Positions 33,201-41,625 are shown, numbered from the stretch's first letter. The stretch: DNA of 53,192 nucleotides from JBGFRR01 sp041695045 (GCA_041695045.1 JBGFRR010000094.1:1-53192); one strand, 5' to 3'. The notes: generated by a model not told the origin, from the letters alone. Made by a program: numbers and translations.

Positions 33201-34624
33201 GTCTTACGATCATCAACGGCACGACGAACACCCAAGGCGAAGCAAGTGCGAGGTTGACGTTGGGAAGTAAAGTTGGCCGGTATGAGGTGCGCGCATCATC
33301 GGAAGGATTGGCCACGCTTCGGTTCTTTGCGACGGCAACGCCGGGGTCTGCAGCATCGCTTGCAGCGGCGCGCGGGAACAATCAGAGTAAGCCGCCTCGC
33401 GCAACACTCGATACCGCTCTTGTTGTTCGTGTACTGGATGCGGGGAACAACCCTGTTCCGGGCGTGGCAGTCGGTTTTGCCATCACGGCCGCTCCCGCTG
33501 GAGCTACCGGTCAAGGCTTGAGCGTTACTTCGGCGGTCACGAATGAGGATGGTGAAGCCTCAACGGTGTTGACACTGGGCGACCGTGTGGGAATGTACAC
33601 TGTTACGGCGTCGGTTGAGGGTGTTGCTTCCGTATCGTTCTCAGCGCAAGCGCAGGTCGTGGTTGGCGATGTAAACAATGATACCAATGTCGATATAGCC
33701 GACCTCACGACGGTCATCTCCCATATCCTGGGCCGTGTGACGCTGACGGAAGCAGATTCGGTAAGAGCCGATGTGAATGGCGACGGTACCATCGATGTTC
33801 TCGACGTTTTCGCGCTCCAGCGGTATCTGTTAGGACAGATTCCTTCACTTCAATCCTCGCAAGGAGCGATTGGCGCCTCGGCTCGGGAAGCGAGTCTAAC
33901 AAAGTCTACTCTCGGATCGGCCACCCTTGTGCGTGCCGAACTGGAAGCCACGCCGTTTGGCATTCGCCTCACGATGTCGAATGATGTTCCGGTACTGGGT
34001 ATGCAAATGGTGCTCAGACTCCGACGCACAGTTCAAACCGGTGCTGATAGCATGTCGGTTATCTTCAACAGGGCTCGCATGATGACGATGCCGACGTTCG
34101 GTTCCACGCGGGAACTCCGGCTTGTCGCCTATAACATGAAGAACACGCCTATCGAGGTGGGTAGTGGGCTGGTCTTCCGATTCCCCGCCGGGCTTATGAC
34201 GAGCGACGATATCGAGGGCGTCGAACTTGTGATCAGTACGGGCACCGGTGTGCATCAAGCCTTACCGGGAACTGTAGTCCTGCGCGATCACCCGACCGTG
34301 CCAATGCAATTCCGTCTGGCTCAGAACTATCCGAACCCCTTCTCCGCCGGAGGCGGATCCGCCTTTGGCGGAAACCCGTCGACGACAATCGAGTTTGAAG
34401 TTCCTGAGACGGATGCCGGATTTGTGCACATTGCGCTGGAGGTGTACAATACCATGGGCCAGCGTATTCGAACGCTTGTACAGGGTTCGTATGAAGCCGG
34501 GCAACATCGAGTCGTGTGGGATGGGTCCGACAGCGATGGAAAGCGAGTCGCTTCAGGAGTGTATTACTACCGCCTCGTTGCACCGGAGTATCAGAGCGCG
34601 AAGAAGATGATCCTCCTTCGATAG
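30206..34624 (+). CDS. Giant surface protein with eight Ig-like repeats, dockerin and T9SS C-terminal domain
   Basis: Exported protein of 1472 aa. The signal peptide ends CLGFYHFADG-Q. The N-terminal part (about 50-285) is related to the beta-strand proteins encoded upstream (QITNNGLIRV, GKFEYFGGNQPVA). Eight invasin/Big_1-like domains of about 105 aa begin near residues 287, 405, 512, 619, 725, 837, 944 and 1049; each has a VxVTDxxGNxVxGVxVxFA core and ends near TLGxxxGxYxVxA. A proline linker (PPPPPPPGP) separates the first two. A type I dockerin (1150-1210) has two calcium loops, GDVNNDTNVDIADL and ADVNGDGTIDVLDVF. A T9SS/FlgD-like tail (from AQNYPNPF, about 1370) ends KKMILLR and contains a 30-bp in-frame palindrome insert. 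It is probably a long adhesin or matrix organiser. Confidence 0.88.
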   Translation: MDAPMKTKVAYNLARHFAKGDWFLSRAQGFRRGLFFAMCLGFYHFADGQNLNNSGQITNNGLIRVKNEANGLPAVVDGKFEYFGGNQPVAARQYKELLLTGSGTKSLTTGNIGVSDTLTIAPAVTLSTASGFDIDLGGELKEYGYLLGGIFRTVNLSGSTTSSNFGNIGATISWSGAAPGSTTVQRISGVASTGNGNQSILRYYDVTPTFNSNLNVSMVFRYSDNELNGRDANTLELWRSIDSGATWRRQGGTVNTLTRTITKNGIQSLSRWTASDAAHPLGPLDYEWVAKNLAKTSGDSASALVNSTLPPFVVTITDAYGNPIQGVSVTFAIASTPTGATGQNLSTTNATTNASGQASTALTLGSVAGTYTVNATSAGLVGSPATFTATATSAPLPPPPPPPGPVATFMVLASGQNQVDTVGRTLDSAFVVRVLDQNGQPFVGATVRFSLSAAPIGAAGQRLSADSMVTNSAGLAFTRLTLGSSVGSYTVQATSGTLSPISFNATAVAGAPRFLTQVSGNNQVGQIRATLPQPFVVSVTDTFGNAKQGIQVQFAISGVPTGAAGQRLSDSLVTTNANGLAQTTLTLGDSAGTYTVTATSPSLPGSSFTFVANAVRTAPRQIALLSGNNQRGPVTTTLANPLVVVVTDSAGVPVSGVTVSFAITQVPQGAAGQALSVDRVNTDGQGRASTLLTLGNRPGLYVVQASAPGLVNSPITFTATADIGPAAVLVFISGDGQTGEVSRALAQPLRVQVTDVAGNGVQNVPVTFAVDSIPEGASGAFVNGATSTEVKTDGGGFANVSMTLGNRAGVYRVAASSTGLVNSPIYFRLTAVSTGGAVAIRYTAGDRQTAPILTQLPQPLVVTVVNAAGDPVANTPVTFAVDSIPAGATGQDVVSKNVVTDDLGRATTIMRLGDKVGVYRVAASSAGLANSPIHFRLTATHGSAVAMTYVRGDGQRQRINTVLDSLFVVRVTDVGGNTVPGVAVAFTLDSIPSGSVGHGLTIINGTTNTQGEASARLTLGSKVGRYEVRASSEGLATLRFFATATPGSAASLAAARGNNQSKPPRATLDTALVVRVLDAGNNPVPGVAVGFAITAAPAGATGQGLSVTSAVTNEDGEASTVLTLGDRVGMYTVTASVEGVASVSFSAQAQVVVGDVNNDTNVDIADLTTVISHILGRVTLTEADSVRADVNGDGTIDVLDVFALQRYLLGQIPSLQSSQGAIGASAREASLTKSTLGSATLVRAELEATPFGIRLTMSNDVPVLGMQMVLRLRRTVQTGADSMSVIFNRARMMTMPTFGSTRELRLVAYNMKNTPIEVGSGLVFRFPAGLMTSDDIEGVELVISTGTGVHQALPGTVVLRDHPTVPMQFRLAQNYPNPFSAGGGSAFGGNPSTTIEFEVPETDAGFVHIALEVYNTMGQRIRTLVQGSYEAGQHRVVWDGSDSDGKRVASGVYYYRLVAPEYQSAKKMILLR
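34343..34372. repeat. 30-bp double hairpin inserted in frame in the T9SS domain
   Basis: TCCGCCGGAGGCGGA is followed directly by TCCGCCTTTGGCGGA. The insert is exactly ten codons (SAGGGSAFGG) and starts on a codon boundary. It splits the family motif NYPNPFNPSTTI into NYPNPF and NPSTTI. Confidence 0.85.
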
Positions 34625-34745
34625 TTTTTGCTCACGCGGGAGACGAGGAATTGTTCAGCACGTGCGTCTCGTTCCTATGGCGGTCAGCACATCTTTGGGC
34701 TGGTCATTTGCATATCTGGCTCGTCATTTGCATATTATGATTACA

Positions 34746-34947
34746 CAAGTTGACCGCCTTTTTAGATAGGGGCTAAAGCCCATTGAATATTTTGGGGGAT
34801 TTTTATCCCCGACTAAACGGTCGGGGCTATTGCCACGTCCCCGCCTGCCTCTCGGAACCCCCTGAGGCGGGCAGGCTTCAGGACGTGGACAACAGTTCCA
34901 AACAATACTCTCAGGGGTTTTAACCCTCACTCATGGCGGTCAACTTG
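34746..34947. repeat. 202-bp nested palindromic element
   Basis: The outer ends CAAGTTGACCGCC (34746-34758) and GGCGGTCAACTTG (34935-34947) are exact 13-bp inverted repeats. Inside, CCACGTCC (34833-34840) mirrors GGACGTGG (34881-34888). Inside that, CCGCCTGCC and GGCGGGCAGG form an imperfect hairpin. GGGGCTAAAGCCC and CCCCGACTAAACGGTCGGGG add further small stems. There is no gene inside. The other bases of 34625-35076 show nothing else. Confidence 0.75.
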
Positions 34948-35076
34948 AATTTGATAGTTAATGAACGATCTTCATAAACCTTCAGATTCTCCACGTTGCA
35001 CGCAGGTCTGCTTGCCGGATAGGCAATCATGCTGGAGGTTTCCCTCATGATGATACTCTGACGATCACGTCAAATC

Positions 35077-35925
35077 ATGAACCTCCTGATCACCGGCGGT
35101 AGCGGTCTCATCGGCCGTTACGTGGTTGATGAGCTGAGCGCGGCCTACGACGTGGAAGTGGTCGATCTCCGCGCTCCCCATCGATCAGACATCCCGTGGC
35201 ACAAGGTCGATGTGCTCGACCTCCCAACGTTGCGGCGAATAACGGCTCATGCCTCTGCCGTGGTGCACCTCGCGGGGATTCCCCATCCATTCGAAGAACC
35301 GTCAGAAAAGGTTTTTAGCGTGAACGCGGTGGGGACATTCACCGCGCTCGAAGCTTGTTCGGGAACGTCTGTCAAACGCTTCATCCTCATTTCGAGTGAA
35401 TCCACCCTCGGCTTTGCCTTTAGCACCATTCGCATCTGGCCGGAATATCTTCCTATCGATGAATCCCACCCCTTACGCGCTCACGACCCCTACGGTCTCA
35501 GCAAACAGACGGCTGAGTTACTTTGCTCAGCATACTCGCGCAAGGCAGGGATTCAGACGGTTTGCCTTCGTCCGCCATGGGTTTGGGTTCCTGAGAAACA
35601 AGAAATCGCCCTGTACAGACAGTTGGTGGCGGAGTATTCAAAGTGGTGGAAAAATCTTTGGGCCTACATTCATGTGAAGGACCTTGCTCGCTGTATCAGG
35701 CTTGCACTCGAGGCAAGTGTGGCGTCGAACCATGAGGCGATGTTCGTGTGTGCTGATGACCAATGGACGGGGAAGGAGACGAGGGAGTTGGTGCGGGAGT
35801 TTTTTCCGGAGACTCAACACATTGACGCGTTGCTCGAAGGTGATGCATCGTTGATTAGCAATGCGAAGGCGCGTCGCATTCTCGGCTTCAGGCCGCAGTA
35901 CGCGTGGAAGGATATTCTTGGCTAA
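35077..35925 (+). CDS. NAD-dependent epimerase/dehydratase (SDR family)
   Basis: Cytoplasmic extended short-chain dehydrogenase of 282 aa, probably acting on a sugar nucleotide. The Rossmann motif is NLLITGGSGLIGRYVVDEL (GxxGxxG), followed by the acidic EVVDLRAP, the VVHLAGIPHP strand, Ser in LISSES and the catalytic YGLSK (Tyr and Lys). RPPWVW follows. It is slightly short for the family (usually about 300-320 aa), with a reduced C-terminal substrate domain. The exact substrate is unknown. It lies six bases before the nucleoside hydrolase gene, so the two are probably cotranscribed. Confidence 0.85.
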   Translation: MNLLITGGSGLIGRYVVDELSAAYDVEVVDLRAPHRSDIPWHKVDVLDLPTLRRITAHASAVVHLAGIPHPFEEPSEKVFSVNAVGTFTALEACSGTSVKRFILISSESTLGFAFSTIRIWPEYLPIDESHPLRAHDPYGLSKQTAELLCSAYSRKAGIQTVCLRPPWVWVPEKQEIALYRQLVAEYSKWWKNLWAYIHVKDLARCIRLALEASVASNHEAMFVCADDQWTGKETRELVREFFPETQHIDALLEGDASLISNAKARRILGFRPQYAWKDILG

Positions 35926-35931
35926 CCACGC

Positions 35932-36870
35932 ATGCCGCGTCCAGTTCTCATCGATACCGATACCGGCGTTGACGATGCGTTGGCGTTGATCTTCGCGCTT
36001 CGGTCGCCGGAGATTTCAGTCAAGGCAATCACGACGGTTGCGGGAAACGTTCAGGTCTCAAAGTGTACGCGTAACGTTCACCGCATCCTTCAGTTGCTTC
36101 AGGTTGCCGATGCGCCGGTTATTGCTCAGGGTGCGCCCGCACCGCTTCGGCGTCGTCTCGTCACTGCGCCGGAAGTGCACGGCGACGATGGGTTGGGCAA
36201 CGCGGGAATCCCGCTGCGCCGTCCCGCACGAATCCGCAAAGACGCCGTGCGTATGATACTGGAGACGTGCGAGCGGTACGGTCGCCGGCTCACGATCGTA
36301 GCATTAGGCCCACTGACGAATCTTGCCTTTGCGCTGAAGGAGGACCGAGCGACGCTGTCGCGCGTCGGTCGCATTGTCTCCATGGGCGGTGCGTTTCGCG
36401 TTCCGGGAAATACGGGGCCGGTTGCGGAATTCAACTATTATGTCGACCCGGAAGCAGCACATCGGGTTCTGAACGCCGGGTTGCCCGTCACCATCGTTCC
36501 TCTCGACGTCACACAACAAGTATCGCTGATGCGAAAGGAAGCGGAGTATCGCGCTGGGCGACGGGCAAGTACCGCAGCAAAGGCCATTCTTCGCTTCACG
36601 CGGTTCTATATGCGCTATCACCGAACAACGGAAGGATTTCTCGGCGGGTACCTGCATGACCCGGTCGCGGTCGCCGTCGCTCTGGAGCCGTCTATTGTGC
36701 GCTCCCGCCGTGTTCACGTTGACGTGGAGACAAAGGGGGAGCGGACGCGGGGAATGACCGTCGCTGAGTTGAGGCACAAACCGCGTCCCGGCCGGACGGC
36801 AGTGCACGTTGCGTTCAGGATCGATCGTGAGCGCTTCCTGAAGTTGTTTCATGAGCGACTATGGAAATGA
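35932..36870 (+). CDS. Nucleoside hydrolase (IU-NH family)
   Basis: Cytoplasmic hydrolase of 312 aa that splits ribonucleosides into base and ribose. The calcium-binding DTDTGVDDALAL is at the N-terminus, followed by ITTVAGNVQVSKCTRN, VHGDDGLGN, the ALGPLTNLAFAL strand, GGAFRVPGNTGPVAEFNYYVDPEAA (Asn and the DPEAA region) and the C-terminal HDPVAVAVAL aspartate. The length is normal. The end overlaps the next gene by ten bases. The precise nucleoside preference cannot be deduced. Confidence 0.93.
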   Translation: MPRPVLIDTDTGVDDALALIFALRSPEISVKAITTVAGNVQVSKCTRNVHRILQLLQVADAPVIAQGAPAPLRRRLVTAPEVHGDDGLGNAGIPLRRPARIRKDAVRMILETCERYGRRLTIVALGPLTNLAFALKEDRATLSRVGRIVSMGGAFRVPGNTGPVAEFNYYVDPEAAHRVLNAGLPVTIVPLDVTQQVSLMRKEAEYRAGRRASTAAKAILRFTRFYMRYHRTTEGFLGGYLHDPVAVAVALEPSIVRSRRVHVDVETKGERTRGMTVAELRHKPRPGRTAVHVAFRIDRERFLKLFHERLWK

Positions 36871-38792
36871 GACTCTCGGCTGACAGCGGCTGCATCGGCG
36901 TATCGCCAGTGAGGTGGGGCCTCCTGTGTCTGTATTTCCTCATAGGATCTCCGGCGTTTGTTCAGGAAGGGAAATCATTCGTCCATCTGCCGCAACCAGA
37001 CAGTGTCTCTGTCTCCTCGATCGGGTTTGAGCGTATCCTGAATACCTTTCTCTGGAATGGCCGGGTGCTGTATGCCGGCGATGTGGGGGGTATGCGCATT
37101 GCCACCCAGCATTCTGTTCGCTCCCGGTTGATCCGGGATGTCTCTATGCAGGACGAGTATCGTGGCAATCTGAGTGTCCATGCGCATGTTGGAGGATGGT
37201 GGAATGTAGCGGGTGAAACGTTCTCGAGTGTTCTTTCCGATAATGCGGTCATCGATTTTGGAAGGCTCGCACAGCATCACTTCCTCGTCGGGCCGGCATA
37301 CGGTAATGCTTCGTTGCTCAGTGTGCGACTGCTTGGCGGCTATAAATTTTTAGCGCAGGGTGAGGAGCGTGATGCAGGGTTCTCCTATCTTGCCGAACTT
37401 GCCGGCAAGGAGTGGGGTGGAGAAGAATTGCGCGCGAGCGTTCTCGCTCATTCCTCACAGTCCTTTGTTATTCCCCGTCGTTGGCGGGATGATAGTGTCG
37501 CGGTCGCTATCGACCGACCGTTCGGCGATGTTGCGCATGCAAGCATGTCCGTCCGTTACAGCAATCAACGGCGTGAGTTTTACACTTCTGCTGACTCCAT
37601 CCTCCAAAAGCGCTATGCTATTGCCAGCAACATCTTTAAGCGTGAAGCTGAGGGTTTTGAGATTAACAGCCGTTGGGTTTACCAGCCGAGTCAGGATGTG
37701 TCTGTGTTGGTTGAAGGCGGCCTGGAGAACCGTACGATTGACCGCGGACTTCGGTATAAGGATGTGGAAAGTCTTTCCGGCGTGGCGCTGGATACGCGTG
37801 TACAGCAGTTTCAGCTTGTTGGTTCGGCACGCGTGTCATACCGTGCTGCTTCGTGGCTGCGAGGCGGACTTCAGGCGTATTATTCCGAGCGTGAGGAACG
37901 GCACACGGTCGCTGAAGAAGAAGGCGTCCCGGATGTCGTCTTCGTGCGACAGGTGGCATCGGCGAAACGACTCGCAAACATTGCGCGTCGCACAACCTTG
38001 GCAACGGAGTGGAAAGCCGATCTTTCTCAGAGGAATCAGTTGAATCTCATGGGATCAGCAAGTATCTTGCGCTACGACACGCCGGATACGCTCAACACGG
38101 ACGACCGCGATGAGCTCCGGCTCACACTGGGGGTCGAGAAGGTCTACCGCGTAAGTCCCTACGTGCGCGTATCCTTGCTCGCTGAAGTTGGACTCACACA
38201 CCTCGTCTATCTGCATCGTTCGCAAAGCGCTAACAACAATTGGAATCGTGTTTTCCGCCTATCGCCCAGAGTAGAATACACACCGTCTACCGCCATTCGT
38301 TCGGTCAACATTGCTGAGGTGCTGGCAAACTACACGGTCTATGACTTTGAAGAGCAGATCGCGTTGGTCAGAAGTTTTTCCTTCCGCCAGGCCTCGTGGA
38401 TCGACTCTACGTTCATTCGGCTTTCCCAGCGGGTCGGGGTTGATATTGTAGGGAGCGTGCGCGTCTCGCTGCGCGGCATCCTGCGCTGGAGGGAATTCAC
38501 AGAGCGTCCGGAGAATACATTCGTGGATGTTTCACTCTGGCCGAGGCTGAAGCTCATGGTTCGGGATGACCTCCAGGTCGGCATCGGGTTTCGGTATTTC
38601 CATCAGGACCGCTACGCCGTTCGCGCTGGCGTGAGAACGTTTGAGCGGCGCCTCTCGTCGTCCGGCCCAACGGTGCAGGTGGGATGGAAACAGTTCATCA
38701 CACTCGAGGGCTGGCGGGAACATCAATCGGACGACGGACAGGTGCGACGATCCATTTCAAACATTTCCATGAATATCTCCTATGGATTTTAA
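36861..38792 (+). CDS. Putative outer-membrane beta-barrel protein, unknown function
   Basis: Protein of 643 aa with a probable signal peptide (WGLLCLYFLIGSPAFVQ, after about 18 residues). The body is rich in alternating strands (SYLAELAGKEWGGEELRASV, LSQRVGVDIVGSVRVSLRGI) and ends SISNISMNISYGF, with the C-terminal Phe typical of barrels. Repeated strand-turn blocks and aromatic pairs along the chain fit a 20-strand or larger barrel. I recognise no named family. The start overlaps the nucleoside hydrolase end; ATG 36867 is another candidate start. The gene may export or import a nucleoside or sugar-related compound with its neighbours, but this is speculation. Confidence 0.65.
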   Translation: MEMRLSADSGCIGVSPVRWGLLCLYFLIGSPAFVQEGKSFVHLPQPDSVSVSSIGFERILNTFLWNGRVLYAGDVGGMRIATQHSVRSRLIRDVSMQDEYRGNLSVHAHVGGWWNVAGETFSSVLSDNAVIDFGRLAQHHFLVGPAYGNASLLSVRLLGGYKFLAQGEERDAGFSYLAELAGKEWGGEELRASVLAHSSQSFVIPRRWRDDSVAVAIDRPFGDVAHASMSVRYSNQRREFYTSADSILQKRYAIASNIFKREAEGFEINSRWVYQPSQDVSVLVEGGLENRTIDRGLRYKDVESLSGVALDTRVQQFQLVGSARVSYRAASWLRGGLQAYYSEREERHTVAEEEGVPDVVFVRQVASAKRLANIARRTTLATEWKADLSQRNQLNLMGSASILRYDTPDTLNTDDRDELRLTLGVEKVYRVSPYVRVSLLAEVGLTHLVYLHRSQSANNNWNRVFRLSPRVEYTPSTAIRSVNIAEVLANYTVYDFEEQIALVRSFSFRQASWIDSTFIRLSQRVGVDIVGSVRVSLRGILRWREFTERPENTFVDVSLWPRLKLMVRDDLQVGIGFRYFHQDRYAVRAGVRTFERRLSSSGPTVQVGWKQFITLEGWREHQSDDGQVRRSISNISMNISYGF

Positions 38793-38807
38793 CACAATGG
38801 GGGAAGG

Positions 38808-39257
38808 GTGAAACACAGGAAGGCTTCCAAGAAATCCGTTACGACGTTTGAAGAACATTTTCGCAGCGACCCCAAAGAAATTGTCAGGGTGGAACCGTTC
38901 TTGCAACGGGTCAACAAAGTTGTGAGGTTAGATGACGGAACGTTCTATCGGTTGCTCGTTGCGTCGACCGAAGCGGTCAACAACGCCATTCTGCATGGCA
39001 ACAAGTCCGACCCTCGCAAACGAGTATGGCTGAGTTGTTCCTACGTGGAGAATGAATCCCTTACTCTGCGCGTGCGAGACGAGGGCGCGGGGTTCGAACC
39101 CGATTCGCTTCCCAACCCCCTCGACGAGAAGAACTTGATGAAGACCGGCGGCCGTGGTGTGTTTCTGATGCGGGAATTAGCCGACAAGGTAAGCTACCAT
39201 TTCTCTCAACGGGGAGCAACAGTCGAAATCGTCATCGACCTCAAACGCTTGCGATAG
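38808..39257 (+). CDS. RsbW-like ATP-binding anti-sigma regulatory kinase
   Basis: Small GHKL-type ATPase of 149 aa. It shows the N box EAVNNAILHGNK, the G1 box VRDEGAGFEPDSLPNP and the G2 box GGRGVFLMRELADKV. This is the layout of RsbW/SpoIIAB-type serine kinases that bind an anti-anti-sigma factor. No anti-anti-sigma factor or sigma factor lies next to it. The GTG start follows a purine-rich stretch that is close to the start codon. It is the last plus-strand gene before the convergent TonB receptor. Confidence 0.87.
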   Translation: MKHRKASKKSVTTFEEHFRSDPKEIVRVEPFLQRVNKVVRLDDGTFYRLLVASTEAVNNAILHGNKSDPRKRVWLSCSYVENESLTLRVRDEGAGFEPDSLPNPLDEKNLMKTGGRGVFLMRELADKVSYHFSQRGATVEIVIDLKRLR

Positions 39258-39288
39258 ACCGGTCGTGATGCAGGAAGGATACATGAAT

Positions 39289-39321
39289 AAACCCCGTCCC
39301 GACAAGGTCGGGACGGGGTTT
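39289..39321. terminator. Bidirectional rho-independent terminator
   Basis: AAACCCCGTCCCGAC and GTCGGGACGGGGTTT form a 15-bp stem with a 3-base loop between the convergent RsbW-like and TonB receptor genes. The AAA/TTT ends suit both directions. Confidence 0.8.
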
Positions 39322-39346
39322 GTGGTTCTTGCATCACACCGATGAA

Positions 39347-41581
39347 TTAGAATGTAGCAATCAGTGTTGCCATCGCCCTGCGGCTGAGGAGTGAACCGCC
39401 GAAAATCTGGTAGTGCTGTTTGTTCAGGAGGTTCGAGACGTTGAGCACAGCGGTTATGGACTCAGTCAGGCTGTAGGAACCGCTCAGGTTGACCAGCGTG
39501 TATGGTTTGATCGTTCCGCGGAACACTCCAGCAGCCCATTCAAATTCAGGGACATATTTCACTTTGACGCTGATGTCGTGCCCCTTGGGATGAGTGTAGG
39601 TGACGCCGACATTCGCCTTATGGCGGGGTGAGTTTGGTAAAAGGACGTCGTTCGGGTGTCGCTCAACCACCTCGAACGTAAAGAGTGCATAGTTGGCGTC
39701 GACCATCCATTCATTGGAGAGGTAGTAATTTGCCGCTACTTCAAAGCCTGCCTCGTTCACTTTCCCCGCGTTCGTATACGACCACACGGTTCGGGAAAAA
39801 TTCTCGCCCGGAAGCACAACGGTGCCGGAATACTTGGGATTCAAGCCCGGTCCCAAATCGGTAATGAAGTCGCTCAACTGATTAAAGTAGACATCAGCAG
39901 TAATAAAGAGAGCGTTTTCGATTACTCCCTTGTAGCCGATTTCGTATCCAATAATCTTCTCAACAGCTAACGCATCGTTGCCGAAGTAGGCGAGGGGACT
40001 TGTTGGGTGTTTCACGTAGAGGTAGAGTTCGGAGTAATTCGGCGATTGGAACGCTCTGTTGACCGTGGCGCGGAGTGTGTGGCCTGCTGAAGGAGACCAG
40101 ACCAGCGCCGCTTTGGGAGACAAGAAACTCTCGTGGAGCGACGACCTGTCCCAACGCGACGCAACGATACCTTTCAACGTTTCTGAAAAGCGGTACTCAG
40201 TCTGCGCGAAGACGCCGCTCGTGTTATCTGTGCGGGGTGATTGCATGAGCGTGCCCTTGGTGTCAATGTCGATGATCCGATGCGACAGGCCCGCAACGAC
40301 GAACAATGTGTTTTCGAGAGCTGAAAACGCATACTGGATTTCACCGTGGGTGATCAGCGCATCCTGCACGAGATGGAGTCCTGTCGAAAGCGACTTTTCC
40401 GGTTTCTTGTTGTACCGCCCGTTAGACCACAGGAGGACATTGAAGCCGTGCCCTGAGTACGCCGCCCGTACCCACGGACGCGTTGCCTGTTGCACCTGGA
40501 CTCGCCCGATTCCCGTCACAATAACTTCGTTCTCGACTTGTGCAAACCCGCCTTCGAGCGTCGATGTGCCACCGCCATCGTATTCGTAATCAACCCTTGC
40601 TTGACCATAGACGGTGCGGATGGGATTTAGATTGAGGTCGACAACTTCGTTGTTCAAGTATGCATTGAACCCCTCGTATTCGAATTGTCGATTCGTTCGG
40701 ACACGGCTGAAGGACTTGCTCGACATGATGCCCGCATTGACGCGATAGCTGAGTGAACCCGCTTTGTCGGCATGCCGGATGTCGCCTCGAAATGCGCTCA
40801 ACTCGCCGCCGCTGGCAATGACACGTGTGCCGAGGGACGCCTTCGGGGGAAGAGAGGAAATGTTCAGCACACCGTTGTATGCATTGGCGCCGTAGAGAGC
40901 AGACCCCGGACCTCGGACAAGCTCAATGCGTCCGAGTTCTTCCAGTGGAATGGAAAGTCCGCTCCATTCCGTTGCGCTGAGGAACGCCGTTGCCAAATCC
41001 CGTCCATCCAGAAGGATGAGGAGGCGCCGATTGAGCGAGCTGTTAAAGCCGCGCGTATTCACATTGAAGTCAAACAGCCCGCTTTGCACGATGTCAATGC
41101 CGGGTTCAGACTCGAGAAGTTTTGGAAGTTGACCGTGTCCGCCGCCACGCACGATCTCCTTAGCATTGATGACTGAAACGGCAGCCGGGGCATCGGTGAT
41201 GCGCTCCCGACGGAGAGATGCTCCATAGACGAGGACCTCGCCAACCTGGATCGGTAAGGATTTGAGCTCGGTGTTGCTTCTCGTTACTTGTCCAGCCCTG
41301 ACAACGAGCGGTAACTCGACGGTCTTGTAACCAACCGTGCTGACAACAAGCGTGTATGTCCCGGGAGGGATGCGGGCGATCGCAAACTGTCCGTTCATAT
41401 CCGTTGCCGCTCCAAAGGGAGTGTTCTTGAGACGAACGTTAGCGTGCGGAATGACTTCCCTTGTTTCGGTGTCTCGTACAGTCCCGGCGACTGATCCCGT
41501 TTCCTGCGCCATAGCGCTTGTCATGCCACCGACAATCAGACCGGAGATGATGAAGCCATAGAGGAATCTTGATGCGTTCAC
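39347..41581 (-). CDS. TonB-dependent outer-membrane receptor
   Basis: Ligand-gated outer-membrane barrel of 744 aa. The signal peptide ends GGMTSAMA-Q. A carboxypeptidase-regulatory-like extension (about 30-110) reads GSVAGTVRDTETREVIPHAN and ends TVGYKTVELPL. The plug domain (about 125-240) has ITDAPAAVSVINAKEI, NTRGFNSSLNRRLLILLDGR and ELGRIELVRGPGSALYGANA. The rest is a 22-stranded-type barrel ending RRAMATLIATF. The extension and plug are typical of Bacteroidota. There is no SusD partner directly beside it. The substrate is unknown. The lipoprotein gene upstream on the same strand is separated by a terminator, so they are independent units. Confidence 0.92.
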   Translation of the reverse strand: MNASRFLYGFIISGLIVGGMTSAMAQETGSVAGTVRDTETREVIPHANVRLKNTPFGAATDMNGQFAIARIPPGTYTLVVSTVGYKTVELPLVVRAGQVTRSNTELKSLPIQVGEVLVYGASLRRERITDAPAAVSVINAKEIVRGGGHGQLPKLLESEPGIDIVQSGLFDFNVNTRGFNSSLNRRLLILLDGRDLATAFLSATEWSGLSIPLEELGRIELVRGPGSALYGANAYNGVLNISSLPPKASLGTRVIASGGELSAFRGDIRHADKAGSLSYRVNAGIMSSKSFSRVRTNRQFEYEGFNAYLNNEVVDLNLNPIRTVYGQARVDYEYDGGGTSTLEGGFAQVENEVIVTGIGRVQVQQATRPWVRAAYSGHGFNVLLWSNGRYNKKPEKSLSTGLHLVQDALITHGEIQYAFSALENTLFVVAGLSHRIIDIDTKGTLMQSPRTDNTSGVFAQTEYRFSETLKGIVASRWDRSSLHESFLSPKAALVWSPSAGHTLRATVNRAFQSPNYSELYLYVKHPTSPLAYFGNDALAVEKIIGYEIGYKGVIENALFITADVYFNQLSDFITDLGPGLNPKYSGTVVLPGENFSRTVWSYTNAGKVNEAGFEVAANYYLSNEWMVDANYALFTFEVVERHPNDVLLPNSPRHKANVGVTYTHPKGHDISVKVKYVPEFEWAAGVFRGTIKPYTLVNLSGSYSLTESITAVLNVSNLLNKQHYQIFGGSLLSRRAMATLIATF

Positions 41582-41625
41582 GGTTTTACCTCGATTTCAT
41601 GTGTAGAAGTGGAGGATGAAAAAGC

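Noticed and set aside
39283..39345. 20-codon frame with AGGAAGG upstream
   Set aside because: Most of it is the GC-rich bidirectional terminator stem. No protein-like composition.
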